In this document: positions 48,979 to 57,663 of the stretch, one piece after another | How positions within the stretch are numbered: the stretch's first letter is position 1 | Layout of the letters: each line of letters opens with the position of its first letter | Position numbers and translations under genes: made by a program | Notes under the pieces: model-generated | What the model was told of the DNA's origin: nothing | What the model saw: the letters and a program-made list of their open reading frames with translations, nothing else | The model's database searches: none | NCBI GenBank assembly: GCA_943908475.1 | Contig: CALTTG010000010.1 | Location: 18,119 to 82,118 of the forward strand | Direction: 5' to 3' | DNA length: 64,000 bases | Source: an uncultured Burkholderiales bacterium | GTDB lineage: Bacteria; Pseudomonadota; Gammaproteobacteria; Burkholderiales; Burkholderiaceae_C

Positions 48979-51228
48979 ATGCTCGGTTCATTGCGACGTT
49001 CACTGCTGATCCCTTGGGCTGCCCTGTGGGCGGTGGTCACCTTGCTGGCGGGGTGTGACAACAGCCCTTATCCCCAGGGCGCAGCGCAGACCAACACGCT
49101 GTACACCGCGTTCAATGAACGCTCGCCCCGTTACCTGGATCCGGTGTCGTCTTACAGCAGCAACGAGACGCCCTACACCTACCAGATCTACGAGCCCCTG
49201 TACGGCTACCACTACCTCAAACGGCCTTACGCGCTGGTGCCCAAGACGGCCACCGAGGTGGTCCAGCCCCGGTATGTGGACCAGGCAGGGCGACCGCTGC
49301 CGACCGATGCGCCCGCCGATCAGATTGCCGAAAGCGTGTACGACATCCGGATCAAGCCTGGCATTCGGTTCGCCCCCCATCCGGCGTTTGCCCGCGACGC
49401 GCAGGGCCGACTGCGCTACCACGACCTGAAGCCGGGCGAGTTGGGCGATCGCCGGTCACCCTGGCAGTTCGAGCACACCGGCACCCGCGAGTTGGTGGCC
49501 GAAGACTACGTCTACGCCCTCAAGCGCCATGCCACCACCCGCACGGCGGCGCCGGTCTTCGGTTTGTTCTCCGAGTACGTGGTCGGATTGGCCGACTACG
49601 GCAAGCTCATCCGTGAGGAAGACAAAAAACTGCGTGCAGGCTTGCCCCCCACCGCACGCGACAAGCCGTTCCTCGATTTCCGACGCTGGCCGCTCAGCGG
49701 CGCGCAGGCGCTGGACAAACACACCCTGCGCTTGCGCATCAAGGGCAAGTACCCCCAGTGGCAATACTGGATGGCGATGACCTTCCTTTCGCCGATGGCT
49801 TGGGAGGCCGACGCCTTCTATGCCCAGCCCGGCATGGCGGCCAATGGTCTGTCGCTCAACACCTGGCCGGTGGGCACGGGGCCCTACATGATGGTCGAGT
49901 ATGTGCAGGACCGCCGCCACGTGCTGCAGCGCAACCCGCACTACCGTGGCGAGCCCTACCCCTGCGAGGGCACCCCGCAAGACCGGGCCGAAGGTCGGCT
50001 GGCCGACTGTGGCAAGCCCACACCGTTCATCGACACCCTGGTCTTCAGCATGGAAAAAGAAGCTGTGCCGCAAGACGCCAAGTTCCGTCAGGGCTACTTG
50101 GATGTGCCCGAGATGGACCAGATGAGCTACGGCAACAGCTATCGCATTCAGATGGAGGATTCCGACCGGGTGCGCGACGAGTTCACCCGCAAGGGCATCT
50201 TGCTGCCTCGCACGGTGGACCTCTCCAGCAGTTACATGGGCTTCAATTGGCTCGACCCGGTGGTGGGCAAAGGCGACACGCCGGAGCAACAACTGCGCAA
50301 CCGAAAGCTGCGCCAGGCGCTGTCCATTGCCATCGATTGGGACGAGTTCAACCGCATCTTCCCCAAAGCGGCTGGCGAGGTCGCCCAGGGGCCGTTGCCG
50401 GGTGGCGTGTTCGGTTCACGCCATGGCACCCGCGAGGGCATGAACCCGGTCACCCACCGGTGGGTGGATGGTCGGGCACAGCGTCGGTCGATTGACGATG
50501 CGCGTCGCCTGCTGGCCGAGGCCGGTTACCCCGATGGGCGTGACGCCCGCTCTGGCAAGCCGCTGGTGCTCAACTACGACTATGGGCGCCCCGCCACGCC
50601 CGAGGTGCGCGCCAACCTCGACTGGATGAGCAAGCAGTTCGCCAAGCTGGGCATTCAGCTGGAAATTCGCGCCACGGACTACAACCAGTTCCAAGACAAG
50701 GTGCGTCGCGGCAAGCACCAGATTTTCACGTGGGGCTGGCTGGCCGACTACCCGGACGCCGAGAACTTCCTGTTCTTGCTGTACGGCCCCGGGGCCAAGT
50801 CGGTTCACGATGGTGAAAATGCCGCCAACTACCAAAATCCTGAGTACGACCGCCTCTACAGTCGCTTGCGGTTCATGAGCGATGGGCCTGAGAAGCAAGC
50901 GGTGATCGATCGCATGGTGGCCATCCTCCAAGAGGACGCGCCCTGGTCATGGGGCTACTTCCCCTATGCGTCGGGCGCCTACCACCGCTGGGTGCACAAC
51001 GGCAAACCCAGCATCATGGTGCGCGATCAGGCCCAGTATTACCGCTTGGACACCGCCGACCGTGCCGCCAGCCTGGCCGACTGGAACCGCCCCGTCTACT
51101 GGCCCCTGGCGGTCATCGTGCTGGGTTTGCTCGGCATGGGGGCTCTGGCTGTGAAGGTGTTCCGTGCCCGTGAACGGCAGACGGCCCTCGGTGCGGCCGA
51201 TGCCATGCCTCTGAACCCGAAAGCTTGA
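48979..51228 (+). CDS. Peptide ABC transporter substrate-binding lipoprotein
   Basis: The 749-residue protein has a lipobox LLAGC with C26 as the acylated residue, followed by Asp at +2. The mature part resembles the SBP_bac_5 family (peptide binding), with RSPRYLDPVSSYSS and GTGPYMMVEY. A hydrophobic segment near 708-725 (PLAVIVLGLLGMGALAVKV) followed by Arg and Lys is unusual for a binding protein and may be a second anchor. Together with two permeases and a fused ATPase it resembles a Yej-type importer. It starts 22 bases after the LD-carboxypeptidase stop. Confidence 0.85.
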   Translation: MLGSLRRSLLIPWAALWAVVTLLAGCDNSPYPQGAAQTNTLYTAFNERSPRYLDPVSSYSSNETPYTYQIYEPLYGYHYLKRPYALVPKTATEVVQPRYVDQAGRPLPTDAPADQIAESVYDIRIKPGIRFAPHPAFARDAQGRLRYHDLKPGELGDRRSPWQFEHTGTRELVAEDYVYALKRHATTRTAAPVFGLFSEYVVGLADYGKLIREEDKKLRAGLPPTARDKPFLDFRRWPLSGAQALDKHTLRLRIKGKYPQWQYWMAMTFLSPMAWEADAFYAQPGMAANGLSLNTWPVGTGPYMMVEYVQDRRHVLQRNPHYRGEPYPCEGTPQDRAEGRLADCGKPTPFIDTLVFSMEKEAVPQDAKFRQGYLDVPEMDQMSYGNSYRIQMEDSDRVRDEFTRKGILLPRTVDLSSSYMGFNWLDPVVGKGDTPEQQLRNRKLRQALSIAIDWDEFNRIFPKAAGEVAQGPLPGGVFGSRHGTREGMNPVTHRWVDGRAQRRSIDDARRLLAEAGYPDGRDARSGKPLVLNYDYGRPATPEVRANLDWMSKQFAKLGIQLEIRATDYNQFQDKVRRGKHQIFTWGWLADYPDAENFLFLLYGPGAKSVHDGENAANYQNPEYDRLYSRLRFMSDGPEKQAVIDRMVAILQEDAPWSWGYFPYASGAYHRWVHNGKPSIMVRDQAQYYRLDTADRAASLADWNRPVYWPLAVIVLGLLGMGALAVKVFRARERQTALGAADAMPLNPKA

Positions 51229-51229
51229 G

Positions 51230-52213
51230 ATGCTGGCTTACATCCTGCGCCGTCTGGGTTACGGCTTCCTGATCCTCCTGGGTGTGAACCTGATCACCTT
51301 CGTGTTGTTCTTCACCGTCAACACGCCCGACGACATGGCCCGCCTGAACCTGGGGGGCAAACGCATCACGCCAGAGCAGATCGAGAAGTGGAAGGTCGAG
51401 CGTGGCTACGACAAGCCCTTGCTCTGGAACACGCAAGCGCAGGGCACCGAGCAGGTCACCGACACCGTTTTTTGGGACCGGTCCGTGTCGCTGTTCCTGC
51501 TCGATTTTGGCCGGGCCGACAACGACAGCGCCGGCGATATCGGCCACCAGGTCAAGAAGCGCATGGGTGTGAGCCTGCAGCTCACCGTGCCCCTCTTCGT
51601 GCTGGGGTTGCTGGCCAGTGTCACGCTTGCGTTGTGGCTGGTCATGTTCCGGGGCACGCCCATTGACTTCTGGGGCGTGGTCACCTGCGTGGTGATGATG
51701 TCGATCTCCAGCCTGTTTTACATCATCGTCGGGCAGTTTCTGTTCTCTCGGCAAGCGAACCTCGCCCCCATTTCCGGTTACGCCCAAGGCATCGATGCCA
51801 TCCGTTTTCTGGTGCTGCCCATCGCCTTGATGCTGGTGGCGAGCCTGGCGGGGCAGGCGCGCTTTTACCGGACCTTGTTCCTCGAGGAAGCCGGCAAAGA
51901 CTACGTGCGAACCGCCCGGGCCAAGGGCCTGAGCGAGTCGCGGGTGCTGGGGCGCCATGTCTTGCGCAACGCCATGCTTCCGATCATCACCAGTGCGGGG
52001 GGTACTTTGCCCTACCTGTTCATGGGCGGGCTCATCAGCGAGAGCTTTTTCGGCATTCCGGGTCTCGGTGCCTACATGATCGATGCGATCGCGAGCCAAG
52101 ACTTTGCCATCGTGCGCACCATGGTGTTCCTGGGATCGGTGCTCTACATCCTGTCCAACATCCTCATTGATGTGGCCTACACCTGGGCCGACCCACGGGT
52201 GAGACTGCAATGA
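51230..52213 (+). CDS. Peptide ABC transporter permease (YejB-like)
   Basis: The 327-residue permease has the N-terminal helix (LAYILRRLGYGFLILLGVNL), followed by a periplasmic loop and five more membrane segments. The EAA loop is RTARAKGLSESRVLGRHVLRN. It is one half of the channel. The stop overlaps the next gene by 4 bp. Family members import oligopeptides. Confidence 0.9.
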   Translation: MLAYILRRLGYGFLILLGVNLITFVLFFTVNTPDDMARLNLGGKRITPEQIEKWKVERGYDKPLLWNTQAQGTEQVTDTVFWDRSVSLFLLDFGRADNDSAGDIGHQVKKRMGVSLQLTVPLFVLGLLASVTLALWLVMFRGTPIDFWGVVTCVVMMSISSLFYIIVGQFLFSRQANLAPISGYAQGIDAIRFLVLPIALMLVASLAGQARFYRTLFLEEAGKDYVRTARAKGLSESRVLGRHVLRNAMLPIITSAGGTLPYLFMGGLISESFFGIPGLGAYMIDAIASQDFAIVRTMVFLGSVLYILSNILIDVAYTWADPRVRLQ

Positions 52214-53628
52214 AACCTGTCATCCTCTGGACCGACGTCGTCATGTGGCTCCTGGCCCTGAGCCTGTGGTGGTACATCCGATCGGTCCGCCAAGACGCCG
52301 CGCTGCGAGCCACCTGGGCCAAGGTCTTTGCGACCCCTGCAGCCATGTCGTCCAGCATCGTGTTGGGGCTGTTCCTGCTGGTGACCCTGGCCGACAGCTT
52401 GCACTTTCGCCGCGCCTTGCCCATGGCCGAGGGCAGCCAAGCTCAGGCATGGGACACCCGCACGGAGTCCGTTCTGGACCTGGCCTTGCAGCCCTTGATC
52501 CAAAGCCGAGAAAACAGCTACTCGGCCCCGTTGGCCACCCATGGGTTTCTGAAAGAAACGGTGCCACCCAAGGCCGGTGAGAAGCCGCGACTGGATGCCT
52601 CGGGTGCGCCCATGCTGCCGCAGCGTGCTTTCCCCCGACTCAAGCACGGGGGCACCCACTTGGCCGATCCCGAGCGCGATTGGGCGGCAGACGTGGCCAC
52701 CCGTGCAGGTGTGGGCCTGGCCCTCGGGGCCTTGCCCGGCCTGCTGCTGCTGGCGTGGTCTCGCCGGCGACCGGCTTGGCGCCCCGCTGCCTGGACGGTG
52801 CTGGCCTTGGTCGCCTTGATGGGACTGGGTGCCAGCCTGTCCACCGGTTACCACCTGTTGGGTACCGACCGCACGGGCAACGACGTGCTCTACCAGGTCA
52901 TCAAGAGCATACGCACGGCGTTTGTCATCGGTGCTTTGGCCACCATCGCCACCTTGCCCTTTGCCCTGGTGCTGGGCATTGCCGCCGGTTATTTCAAAGG
53001 GTGGGTGGACGATGTCATTCAGTACGTCTACACCGCGCTGTCTTCCGTGCCCAACATCTTGTTGATTGCGGCGTGCGTGCTCATGGTCCAGGTGTTCCTC
53101 GACAAACATCCTGAGCGCTTCGAGACGGGGCTGGAGCGAGCCGACCTCAAGATCTTTTTGCTGTGTGTGATCTTGGGGGTCACCGGCTGGGCGGGTCTGT
53201 GTCGCTTGTTGCGCGCCGAAACCCTGAAGCTGCGTGAGCTGGAATACGTGCAGGCGGCCCAGGCCTTTGGCGCCGGGCCATGGCGCATCATGCGTCGGCA
53301 CATCTTGCCCAACGTCATGCATTTGGTCCTCATCACCACCGTGCTGGAGTTCTCCAGCCTCATCCTCTACGAGGCGGTCCTGTCCTATGTGGGCGTGGGG
53401 GTCGATCCATCGATGAACAGCTTTGGCGGACTCATCAACCAGGCGCGTGGCGAAATGTCGCGCGACCCCGTGGTGTGGTGGTCGTTTGCGGCAGCTTTCG
53501 TGTTCATGGTGGCCATCGTGCTGGCCGCCAACTTGTTTGCCGACGCCGTGCGGGACGCGTTTGACCCCCGCGCCCGCGTGCATCGGCCCCAACGCGCCGC
53601 GAGCCGGAGGCCCCATGCTGCAACTTGA
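52210..53628 (+). CDS. Peptide ABC transporter permease (YejE-like, extended)
   Basis: The 472-residue protein is a permease of the DppC/YejE type, but about 130 residues longer than YejE (341). The extension lies in the first half: two membrane segments near 10-22 and 47-63, a hydrophilic stretch (about 65-165), then two more helices (176-192, 198-214). The channel part follows from about 225, with LLGTDRTGNDVLYQVIKS and an EAA-like segment (VQAAQAFGAGPWRIMRRHIL). It overlaps the ATPase gene by 14 bp. Confidence 0.88.
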   Translation: MKPVILWTDVVMWLLALSLWWYIRSVRQDAALRATWAKVFATPAAMSSSIVLGLFLLVTLADSLHFRRALPMAEGSQAQAWDTRTESVLDLALQPLIQSRENSYSAPLATHGFLKETVPPKAGEKPRLDASGAPMLPQRAFPRLKHGGTHLADPERDWAADVATRAGVGLALGALPGLLLLAWSRRRPAWRPAAWTVLALVALMGLGASLSTGYHLLGTDRTGNDVLYQVIKSIRTAFVIGALATIATLPFALVLGIAAGYFKGWVDDVIQYVYTALSSVPNILLIAACVLMVQVFLDKHPERFETGLERADLKIFLLCVILGVTGWAGLCRLLRAETLKLRELEYVQAAQAFGAGPWRIMRRHILPNVMHLVLITTVLEFSSLILYEAVLSYVGVGVDPSMNSFGGLINQARGEMSRDPVVWWSFAAAFVFMVAIVLAANLFADAVRDAFDPRARVHRPQRAASRRPHAAT

Positions 53629-55459
53629 CCAGGTGCGTGTGGCGCTCGACGCCGACGCTGGCGTGGTGCGAGCCCTCGATGGGTTGAGCCTCACGCTTGA
53701 GCGCGGCGAGACCTATGCCCTGGTGGGCGAGTCTGGCTGTGGCAAGAGCATGACCGCCTTGGCCCTGATGCGCCTGTTGCCAGACAACGGCGTGATCGTT
53801 GGCGGTCAGATTCGGCTGGACGATGCCTCCCTGTTGGCATTGCCCGAGTTCGACATGCGGCGGGTGCGCGGTGGGCGAGTGGGCATCATCTTCCAGGAAC
53901 CCGCCACCAGCCTCAACCCGGTGATGCGGGTGGGCGATCAGATCGTGGAGGCCATCGAAACCCACACGGCCTTGCGAGGGGCGGCGGCGCGCGCCAAAGC
54001 CATCGATTGGTTGCGCCGGGTCGGCATTCCTGAGCCGGAGCGTCGCATCGACAGCCATCCCTTCGAGATGAGTGGTGGCCAGAAACAGCGCGTCATGATC
54101 GCCATGACGCTCGCCGCCGAGCCCGATTACCTGATCGCCGACGAGCCCACCACGGCGCTGGACGTCACCATCCAGAAGCAGGTGCTGGACCTGCTCCGAG
54201 ACCTGCAGCGCGAGCGGCAATTGGGCTTGCTGTTGATCACCCATGACTTGGCGGTGGTGGCCAGCATGGCCCATCGCGTGGCCCTGATGTATGCGGGGCA
54301 GATCGTGGAAGAGGCCCCCGCGGCAGAATTTTTCTCCACGCCGCAGCACCCTTACGCCAGCTTGTTGCTGCAGGCGCTGCCCGACGCCAAACGCCGAGGG
54401 CAGCCCTTGGTGGCGATTGGTGGCACCGTGCCCCCGCTTTGGCAGGCCTTTGTGGGCTGCCGGTTCGCCCCTCGCTGCGCCCATGCGCAGGACCTCTGCC
54501 GTCAGCAGGGGCCTGAACTGTCGGGCGGTGTGCGCAAAGTGCGATGCTGGCATCCCATGGGGTCGGCCGACGGAGCCTCTGACTTGACTTCCCCGAGTGA
54601 CGCCCCGATGGCGCCGCCGCAGGCACCTCCTGAGGCGCCGGTGGTGCTGTCGGTGCAGAACCTGTCAGTGGGCTTCACCTCCGGTGGTGGCCTCTGGCGG
54701 GCTCGTCACGTGGCACAGGCCGTGGCCGACGTCAGTTTCGAGCTTCGCGCCGGTCAGACCTTGGCCTTGGTGGGTGAGTCGGGGTGCGGCAAGACCACCA
54801 CCGGGCGCGCCATCGTGCAACTGCTGCGTGGTCAGCCTCGCATCGACGTCGTGGGGCAAGCGTGGTGGTCCGCTGGAGGGCGTCGTCAGGACCTGTTTGC
54901 CCTCCATGGCGATGCGCTCCACGCTGCACGTCGTGCGGTGCAGATGGTGTTTCAGGATCCATTCGCGTCCCTCAACCCCCGCATGCGCGTGCAGGACATC
55001 TTGGAAGAGGGCATGTTGACCCTGCGCCCAGAGTGGGGCCCCACCCAACGGCAAGAACGGCTCCAGACCTTGATGGACCGCGTGGGCCTGCGCGCCGATG
55101 CGCTGTCCCGGCATCCCCATGAATTTTCGGGGGGGCAGCGTCAGCGCTTGGCCATTGCCCGCGCGCTGGCCGTCGAGCCCACGGTGCTGGTGTGCGACGA
55201 ACCCACCTCGGCCCTGGACGTGTCTGTGCAGGCCCAGATCCTCAATTTGTTGCGCGAATTGCAGTCGCAGTTGGGCCTGGCCATGTTGTTCATCACGCAC
55301 AACATGGGGGTGGTGTCTTACCTCGCTGACGAGGTCGCGGTCATGAAGCAAGGGCGCATTCTTGAGCAGGGCCCTGCCCAGCAGGTGCTGAACAGCCCCT
55401 CTCACGACTACACCCGAGCTTTGCTGGCTGCGGTGCCTCGTCACCCTGGGCGGGCTTGA
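53615..55459 (+). CDS. Fused dual ATP-binding peptide ABC transporter ATPase (YejF-like)
   Basis: The 614-residue protein contains two ABC domains. Walker A sites read GESGCGKSM (first half) and GESGCGKTT (second half); the signatures are MSGGQKQR and FSGGQRQR. The oligopeptide-type C-terminal box with CRFAPRC is present after the first domain. The ATG 53615 has GGAGG four bases upstream. It powers the two permeases encoded just before. Confidence 0.93.
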   Translation: MLQLDQVRVALDADAGVVRALDGLSLTLERGETYALVGESGCGKSMTALALMRLLPDNGVIVGGQIRLDDASLLALPEFDMRRVRGGRVGIIFQEPATSLNPVMRVGDQIVEAIETHTALRGAAARAKAIDWLRRVGIPEPERRIDSHPFEMSGGQKQRVMIAMTLAAEPDYLIADEPTTALDVTIQKQVLDLLRDLQRERQLGLLLITHDLAVVASMAHRVALMYAGQIVEEAPAAEFFSTPQHPYASLLLQALPDAKRRGQPLVAIGGTVPPLWQAFVGCRFAPRCAHAQDLCRQQGPELSGGVRKVRCWHPMGSADGASDLTSPSDAPMAPPQAPPEAPVVLSVQNLSVGFTSGGGLWRARHVAQAVADVSFELRAGQTLALVGESGCGKTTTGRAIVQLLRGQPRIDVVGQAWWSAGGRRQDLFALHGDALHAARRAVQMVFQDPFASLNPRMRVQDILEEGMLTLRPEWGPTQRQERLQTLMDRVGLRADALSRHPHEFSGGQRQRLAIARALAVEPTVLVCDEPTSALDVSVQAQILNLLRELQSQLGLAMLFITHNMGVVSYLADEVAVMKQGRILEQGPAQQVLNSPSHDYTRALLAAVPRHPGRA

Positions 55460-55475
55460 GGCCTATGTGCCTCAA
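55456..55475. terminator. Symmetric hairpin between convergent genes
   Basis: TTGAGGC (55456-55462) and GCCTCAA (55469-55475) form a perfect 7 bp stem with a 6-base loop between the convergent ABC ATPase and DUF4404 stops. No T run follows on either strand, so its role in termination is uncertain. Confidence 0.4.
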
Positions 55476-55741
55476 ATGCCCATCTTGCCCAAGCTGTCCA
55501 TCATCTGTCGCATGCTGTGAACGAGCATGGGGTGATCGGCTTCCAGCTTGGTCTCCAAGGCCAGGGTCTGCTGGCTGAGGTCGTTCGCCTCGGCATTGGT
55601 CAACGCGATCTTCTGCAGGGCAGTCTGCAGTGAGGCGTCCAGCGCCGCCAACGGGGCGCTCAAGCTGGCATCCACCTCGGGCAACGCGTCGAGTTCATGC
55701 TGAACGCGGCGCAACAAGGCTTTGAGTTCGGACGTGTGCAT
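55472..55741 (-). CDS. DUF4404 family protein
   Basis: The 89-residue protein is a small, mostly helical DUF4404 member (LKALLRRVQHELDAL, then a closing segment MLVHSMRQMMDSLGKMGI). No transmembrane segment or catalytic motif is visible. The function is unknown. It appears monocistronic. Confidence 0.8.
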   Translation of the reverse strand: MHTSELKALLRRVQHELDALPEVDASLSAPLAALDASLQTALQKIALTNAEANDLSQQTLALETKLEADHPMLVHSMRQMMDSLGKMGI

Positions 55742-55841
55742 GCGAAGGGTCTCCCGGTTTCAACAACTAGGGAATCTGCGCTGCCATTGTGCGCCCCAGA
55801 AGGCCGTTGTGCATCGGAAAATCCCCAGGAAAGGGGCTTGT

Positions 55842-56630
55842 TCACGATGCGCGAATGGCGAGGTTCACCCCTCCGGTCATCGGGCCCCGTTGGTGGCGGT
55901 ACAGGGTTCGAACCCAATGCATGGCCGGGCTCTTGGCCCATGCTGCGGTCGCCTCCTTCATGCCGTCGACATACCGCGCATCGCCGTAGATCGGGTGCTC
56001 CGCCGGGCAGGCAATGGGCGCCAGCAAAGCAGCGGCCGTGATGTCGGCCACCGACAGTTGATCGCCCACCAGGTAAGTTCGTCCATCACTCAAGGCACGT
56101 TCCAGCCAAGATACGGCTTCGTGGATGCGTTGTTCGGCGCGTTGCGCGCTGGCCGTGTTGATGCGCAGTTTGCGGCGGAACCCCCAGCAGATCAACGGGT
56201 AGGCGGCTTTGATCACCGCAGATTGCAGTGCGGTGGCGTGTTCGGTCCACATCCGCACGATGTGATCGTCGGCTTTGCCAAAACTGCGTGCGTACAGCAG
56301 CCGGGCCACATCTTTGCCAATTGCATTGAATCGCGATTCGACGTCCCGCACGTCCTGAAGGTGCGCCAGAGGCATCAGCTCAGGCGCGAGTCCCTGCTCG
56401 TGCAACCACGTGAGGATGCGGGCGCTGTCCTGGATGGCCAGATCGCCTCGTTGCAGAACCGGCAAGGACGTCTGACCGCGCTTGCCCATCATCAGGGCGG
56501 GCGCCATGTGAAACACGGGGGCCATGACCCGCTCGCGGTAGGGCAGGCCCGCCACGTCGAGGGTCCAGCGAATCTTCTCGCTGTAATGGGACATGGCGAA
56601 GGTGTACAGGGTGAACGATGAAGGGCTCAT
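55842..56630 (-). CDS. Glutathione S-transferase family protein
   Basis: The 262-residue protein has the thioredoxin-like N-terminal domain (FTLYTFAMSHYSEKIRW) with the conserved LPVLQRGDLAIQDSARI segment that binds the glutathione gamma-glutamyl part, and a helical C-terminal domain with LVGDQLSVADITAAAL. The start 56630 (MSPSSFTLY) fits the family N-terminus. It lies 25 bases downstream of another GST gene. Confidence 0.88.
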   Translation of the reverse strand: MSPSSFTLYTFAMSHYSEKIRWTLDVAGLPYRERVMAPVFHMAPALMMGKRGQTSLPVLQRGDLAIQDSARILTWLHEQGLAPELMPLAHLQDVRDVESRFNAIGKDVARLLYARSFGKADDHIVRMWTEHATALQSAVIKAAYPLICWGFRRKLRINTASAQRAEQRIHEAVSWLERALSDGRTYLVGDQLSVADITAAALLAPIACPAEHPIYGDARYVDGMKEATAAWAKSPAMHWVRTLYRHQRGPMTGGVNLAIRAS

Positions 56631-56655
56631 GTCGTCAATCAAACGGGCTGGTGGA

Positions 56656-57564
56656 TCAGGCGACGGCTTTGAGCCCATAGCCCAGACGGGGAAAATGCAC
56701 GTGAACGGTGCCGCAACGCTCGTGCTGATGCCGCACCACCACACGCGCGGCATTGAGGGCAACCAGTTCACCCTCGACGCTGGTGCCATACCCCAACAGT
56801 TCAGGCGTGATGCGGATTCGTTGGCCGGCTTGCAGGCCGGTGGCGTCGGCCTCGACGCCGGTCGAGGGCAGGTCGCGGGGGGCGTGTTGGCGGGCCAGGT
56901 CCAGTGCGTCGGCGCTGCTCAGGTCCGTGCGGGTGCCATGGCCGAAATCCTTCATGCGCTGCAGCCAACGGCTCAAGCGAGGATAGGCACTGAAGTCAAA
57001 CCCGCCGTTGCCGGCAAACCAGAGGGTCGAATAGAGCGTGAAGTCACCGGCGGCTGGGGAGGTGCCGTTGAAAAAATCGCGCTCAGCCAACGCATTGTCC
57101 AGCCACGGCATTTGCTGACGGAGCTCCTGTGTGGCCAAGGGCAGGGCGGCTTTCAGGGCTTCCCGTGGCAGGGGGCCCCCGCGCAAGGCGGCACGGTCGG
57201 CCAGCAAATCGTCAGGCAAGTGGTCCGCAAGGCGGCCAAACGTGAACCCCACCACCCGTCCGAACAGGTGTTGATCGACCCAGCTTTCCAGCACCGGCGT
57301 CAGGCTGCCGACGGCCGTGCTCGACGTGGGCGAGGGAGCCATCGCCTCGAGCTCTTGGGCGATCAGGCGGGTGTCACAAAACACGTCGGCCCCCACTTGC
57401 AACACGGGCACTTTGCGATAGCCCCCGGTCAAGTGCTCCAGATCGGGTTTGGGCGCGATTCGTGGCACCTGCACCGATTGCCAGCTCAGTTGTTTGTAGC
57501 CGAGCAGGCACCGGATTTTTTCAGCGTAGGGCGATTCTTTGTAATGGTGAAACACGATGCTCAT
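56656..57564 (-). CDS. Glutathione S-transferase family protein
   Basis: The 302-residue protein has the GST N-terminal domain (VFHHYKESPYAEKIRCLLGY, KVPVLQVGADVFCDTRLIAQ), and a longer helical part than the neighbouring GST. The two are only distantly alike, so a recent tandem duplication is not apparent. ATG 57564 has AGGAAAG upstream. It is divergent from the GlxA-type regulator. Confidence 0.87.
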   Translation of the reverse strand: MSIVFHHYKESPYAEKIRCLLGYKQLSWQSVQVPRIAPKPDLEHLTGGYRKVPVLQVGADVFCDTRLIAQELEAMAPSPTSSTAVGSLTPVLESWVDQHLFGRVVGFTFGRLADHLPDDLLADRAALRGGPLPREALKAALPLATQELRQQMPWLDNALAERDFFNGTSPAAGDFTLYSTLWFAGNGGFDFSAYPRLSRWLQRMKDFGHGTRTDLSSADALDLARQHAPRDLPSTGVEADATGLQAGQRIRITPELLGYGTSVEGELVALNAARVVVRHQHERCGTVHVHFPRLGYGLKAVA

Positions 57565-57593
57565 GGGCGACTTTCCTGACAGTGGCCTGGGCA

Positions 57594-57636
57594 TTGTGGC
57601 CATGGAGACATCGCCCTAAAATTGTCTCGAGCGACA
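57594..57636 (+). promoter_or_regulatory. Promoter with overlapping inverted repeats upstream of the GlxA-type gene
   Basis: TTGTGG (57594-57599) and TAAAAT (57617-57622) are 17 bases apart and form a reasonable sigma-70 promoter. An inverted repeat GAGACA (57605-57610) / TGTCTC (57623-57628) straddles the -10 box, and TGTC-TCGAGC-GACA (57623-57636) follows. These are plausible operator sites in the divergent gap. Confidence 0.5.
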
Positions 57637-57663
57637 TCTTTGATGCTGATGTGGACAAATTGA

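Noticed and set aside
55842..57564. The two GST genes as a recent tandem duplication
   Set aside because: Their N-terminal motifs and lengths differ too much; only the general fold is shared.
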